64,000 nucleotides of DNA from Bacteroidota bacterium. Lineage in GTDB: Bacteria > Bacteroidota > Bacteroidia > Cytophagales > Cyclobacteriaceae. This document shows positions 61,593 through 64,000 of this stretch, piece after piece. The stretch lies in contig JADFHN010000001.1 of NCBI GenBank assembly GCA_022567155.1, positions 1 to 64,000 on the forward strand, given 5' to 3'. Under the pieces are notes generated by a model. It was not told the origin of the DNA. It saw only the letters and a program-made list of their open reading frames with translations, and made no database searches. Position 1 is the stretch's first letter. Every line of letters starts with the position of its first letter. The position numbers were made by a program, and so were the translations under genes.

Positions 61593-62638
61593 GTTTTGAG
61601 ATTCCGGTAATAGTCTAATGCTTCAATGGCGCCAGTACGATCTATCTCTACATCATAAACTGCCTTGCCAATATCTTTTAGCAGGGTGAAACGTATTTTA
61701 TTATCTACATTTTTTTTATCCTGCATCAGCATTTCCACAAACGTAGATTCATTTATTTGCTTTAAATCTTTGTTTCCGAAATATTTCAGAATAATTGCGA
61801 CAATTCTGTGGTGATTTGCTTCAGGCATTGCAAGATTTCTGACCGATAACCAGGATTCGCAAATCATCCCGATTGCCACGGCTTCTCCATGCAGCATTTC
61901 TGTGTTGTTTTGTTGTAGAAAGTTTCCTTCCAATGCATGTCCTATGGTATGGCCGAAATTCAGGATCTTTCTGAGCCCTTTTTCAACTGGGTCTTCTTCT
62001 ACGATGTCGTTCTTAATTTCAATTGACCTGTAAATCAGGGTTTTCCAGTCCGTATTTGTGAGATCTGCTATATTTTCATGAACTTCAAAATAGGCGGCAT
62101 CGTATATCAAACCATGCTTGATTACTTCTGCAAATCCGGAAATCCGCTGATTATCCGGAAGTGTTTCCAGAAACACCGGATCAATGATGACCTTGTCGGG
62201 CACCCGGAAAACACCTATTTGATTTTTATAAGGGCCAAGGTCAATTCCAAGCTTACCTCCTACGCTGGCATCTGCCATGGCCAGCAAGGTGGTCGGTATA
62301 TGGATGAAATCAATTCCTCTTTTAAATGTGGCAGCACAAAATCCCCCCATATCACAAATAACACCTCCGCCCAGGTTGATCAGCAGCGAACTCCTGTCAA
62401 AGTGCTGAGCAGAAAGCCATTTCCAGATTTCTTTGCTTGTATCCATATTCTTATGGTTTTCACCGCTGCTGATTGTAAATGTAGTATGGGCAGGCAAAGC
62501 GTTTTTAACCTTTGGATAACATAGTTCAATGGTATTTTCATCGGCAAGCACACCAATTTTTGAATACCTGTTTTTATTCAGGAAAGTTTCGAGCGATAGC
62601 TGTACGGGGTAGTTTATCGAAATATAATCGGGGATCAT
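61589..62638 (-). CDS. aroB: 3-dehydroquinate synthase
   Basis: A 349-residue NAD- and zinc-dependent cyclase acting on DAHP. The NAD-binding GGGVICDMGGF (90-100) and the zinc ligands Glu171, His234 and His250 (same spacing as the fungal enzyme) are in place. Its start overlaps the stop of the DAHP synthase gene by four bases (62635-62638), so the first two steps of the pathway are translated together. The 3' end overlaps the YtxH-like gene by four bases. Confidence 0.95.
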   Translation of the reverse strand: MIPDYISINYPVQLSLETFLNKNRYSKIGVLADENTIELCYPKVKNALPAHTTFTISSGENHKNMDTSKEIWKWLSAQHFDRSSLLINLGGGVICDMGGFCAATFKRGIDFIHIPTTLLAMADASVGGKLGIDLGPYKNQIGVFRVPDKVIIDPVFLETLPDNQRISGFAEVIKHGLIYDAAYFEVHENIADLTNTDWKTLIYRSIEIKNDIVEEDPVEKGLRKILNFGHTIGHALEGNFLQQNNTEMLHGEAVAIGMICESWLSVRNLAMPEANHHRIVAIILKYFGNKDLKQINESTFVEMLMQDKKNVDNKIRFTLLKDIGKAVYDVEIDRTGAIEALDYYRNLKT

Positions 62639-63726
62639 GTTTTGTTTCCTGTATTATTTTTTTTCATGATTTCAGTTTGCGACCGTATGGATTCATCATG
62701 AATCAGCTTATACAGTTTTTCCACAAACATTTTATCAAGTTTAAGAGATGTTCCCAGGTCGCTGCGGGTTTTCAGAAGGTACTTCCACCGTTCGAGCTGG
62801 AAAACAGTGACGTTGTTTTCTTTTTTATAAAATCCAATTTCATCAACCAGTTTCATTCGTGCCGAAAGCGTTTCGAGCAGTTCCTGGTCCACCAGGTCAA
62901 TTTTTTCCCGGAGTTCTTCAAGTTTGGTCAAAAACCGCACATTATCGCTTGTTCTTTTGCGAATTTTTAGTCCGTCAATGAGGCGCTTTAGTTCGTCCGG
63001 TGTTATTTGTTGTTTAGTGTCGCTCAATGCTTCTTCAGGACGGATATGTACTTCCACCATTAAGCCGTCATAATCCAGGTCCATGGCTTTTTGGCAAAGT
63101 TCCATTATCATGCTTCTTTCGCCGGCTATATGGCTTGGATCACATATCAGCGGCATTTGAGGCAGTTCACTCTTAAGTTCGATAGCCAGGTGCCAGGTGG
63201 GCGGATTACGGAACCGTGATTTCTGAAAAGATGAAAACCCACGGTGTACTGCAGCAAGTTTGGTGACACCGGCACGGTTTATCCGTTCGAGCGCTCCAAG
63301 CCACAGCGAAATATCGGGGTTGAGTGGGTTTTTGACCAGTACCGGTTTATCTACCCCTTTAATGGCTTCAGCCAGCTCCTGAACAGCAAAGGGGTTTGCG
63401 GTTGTACGCGCTCCGACCCAGAACACATCGATATTCGCTTTCAGCGCCTTTTCGACGTGCAACGGAGTGGCCACCTCGGTTGCAAACTTTAAGCCCAATT
63501 CATCCCTTATTTCACTGATCCAATTCAGGGCGCTGTCGCCGGCACCTTCAAAATTTCCCGGCCGGGTTCTCGGTTTCCATACACCCGCCCGGATAATGTC
63601 TATACCTATGGTTTTAAGGCTTGCTGCAGTGCTGTAAAGCTGTTCTTTTGATTCTGCACTGCAGGGACCTGCAATAATAAGCGGGGGGTATTTTACACCC
63701 CAGGTATGCATGCCGGAAATATCCAT
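62635..63726 (-). CDS. Bifunctional DAHP synthase / chorismate mutase
   Basis: A 363-residue fusion. Residues about 1-250 are a type I-beta DAHP synthase (GPCSAES 20-26, AGVWKPRTRP 47-56, DPSH 196-199). About 266-350 is an AroQ-type chorismate mutase (LREKIDLVDQELLETLSARMKLV). The mutase is at the C-terminus, as in other Bacteroidota and unlike Bacillus, where it is N-terminal. The mutase part usually gives feedback control by prephenate. It is the first gene of the minus-strand pair with aroB. No consensus promoter was seen in the 98 bp upstream. Confidence 0.94.
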   Translation of the reverse strand: MDISGMHTWGVKYPPLIIAGPCSAESKEQLYSTAASLKTIGIDIIRAGVWKPRTRPGNFEGAGDSALNWISEIRDELGLKFATEVATPLHVEKALKANIDVFWVGARTTANPFAVQELAEAIKGVDKPVLVKNPLNPDISLWLGALERINRAGVTKLAAVHRGFSSFQKSRFRNPPTWHLAIELKSELPQMPLICDPSHIAGERSMIMELCQKAMDLDYDGLMVEVHIRPEEALSDTKQQITPDELKRLIDGLKIRKRTSDNVRFLTKLEELREKIDLVDQELLETLSARMKLVDEIGFYKKENNVTVFQLERWKYLLKTRSDLGTSLKLDKMFVEKLYKLIHDESIRSQTEIMKKNNTGNKT

Positions 63727-63801
63727 AAAACATTATTTCTGCAATATTCAGGCAAATTTTAAATTTTAAATGATAACAACCTAAAACAAATTCCGGTTTT
63801 A

Positions 63802-63809
63802 TATATTTG
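63802..63809 (+). promoter_or_regulatory. -7 element ahead of the proline dehydrogenase gene
   Basis: TATATTTG matches TAnnTTTG, 15 bp before the ATG at 63825. No -33 TTTG at the right distance. Confidence 0.4.
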
Positions 63810-63824
63810 CCCGAAAAATAAGGT

Positions 63825-64000
63825 ATGGATAGGATTGACCTGGAATCATTTAACAATACAGAAGTTGCCTTTGCTGCAAAATCCAACTGGAAATTAAAAA
63901 AAGCATACTGGCTGTTTTTAACTATTAAAAATCCTGCACTCTCTCGTATTACTACCTTCCTGGCTAAAATGTTTCCGGTTAAACCACTTATCAAAGCAAC
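63825..64000 (+). CDS. Proline dehydrogenase, N-terminal fragment cut by the window edge
   Basis: Only the first 58 codons are inside the window. They read MDRIDLESFNNTEVAFAAKS followed by a KKAYWLF segment and LAKMFPVKPLIKA. This matches the N-terminus of the short Bacteroidota proline dehydrogenases, which oxidise proline to pyrroline-5-carboxylate and pass electrons to the quinone pool. It is divergent from the DAHP synthase/aroB pair, a neighbourhood familiar in this phylum. The frame is open to the edge. Confidence 0.75.
   Translation, partial: MDRIDLESFNNTEVAFAAKSNWKLKKAYWLFLTIKNPALSRITTFLAKMFPVKPLIKA

Overview
The window is chromosomal DNA of a member of the Bacteroidota. The evidence is Bacteroidota-type promoters throughout (-33 TTTG, 19-20 bp, -7 TAnnTTTG), few Shine-Dalgarno sequences, a DUF3467 gene directly after rpoC, zinc-free forms of S14 and L36, and a DAHP synthase with a C-terminal chorismate mutase domain. 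Order and family cannot be fixed from this alone; a Cytophagales-like relative is a guess. No prophage, insertion sequence, CRISPR array, rRNA operon or recognisable defence system was seen.

Left part (1-16 kb): a 21-bp minisatellite runs off the left edge. It is followed by a secreted BNR/VPS10-type propeller protein, an alpha/beta hydrolase, a minus-strand set (rsfS, ftsH, an LpxH-like phosphoesterase, a secreted propeller-like protein), a monofunctional biotin ligase, ahcY, a family-2-like glycosyltransferase, and a tight sigma factor/anti-sigma/gmk/nadD group. Minus-strand frr, pyrH and a biotin carrier protein close this part.

Centre (16-48 kb): the main translation and transcription super-cluster. 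The order is tRNA-Tyr, tRNA-Gly, tRNA-Thr, tuf, tRNA-Trp, secE, nusG, rplKAJL, rpoBC, DUF3467, rpsLG, fusA, rpsJ, then rplC to rplQ including secY, map, infA, rpmJ and rpoA. All usual members are present, including rpmD (59 codons) and rpmJ (38 codons). The cluster is punctuated by promoters before tRNA-Tyr, tRNA-Trp, rpsL, rplC and rpsH. A terminator-like hairpin lies between rpsJ and rplC, which splits the classical S10 operon. L17 carries an unusually long acidic tail.

Right part (48-64 kb): carA, eno with an ftsB/divIC-like gene, a small barrel-like outer-membrane protein, an Ldh-family dehydrogenase, a Ppx/GppA phosphatase, an operon-like trio (acyl-CoA carboxyltransferase, atypical SDR, M42 peptidase), an uncharacterised 614-residue protein that looks like an FMN/TIM-barrel enzyme and has its own promoter, shikimate genes (DAHPS-chorismate mutase, aroB, aroA) with a small membrane protein between them, and the start of a proline dehydrogenase gene cut by the right edge.

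Most of the window is core metabolism and housekeeping. The least explained items are the 614-residue protein, the minisatellite, the promoter/terminator architecture inside the ribosomal cluster, and the L17 tail.
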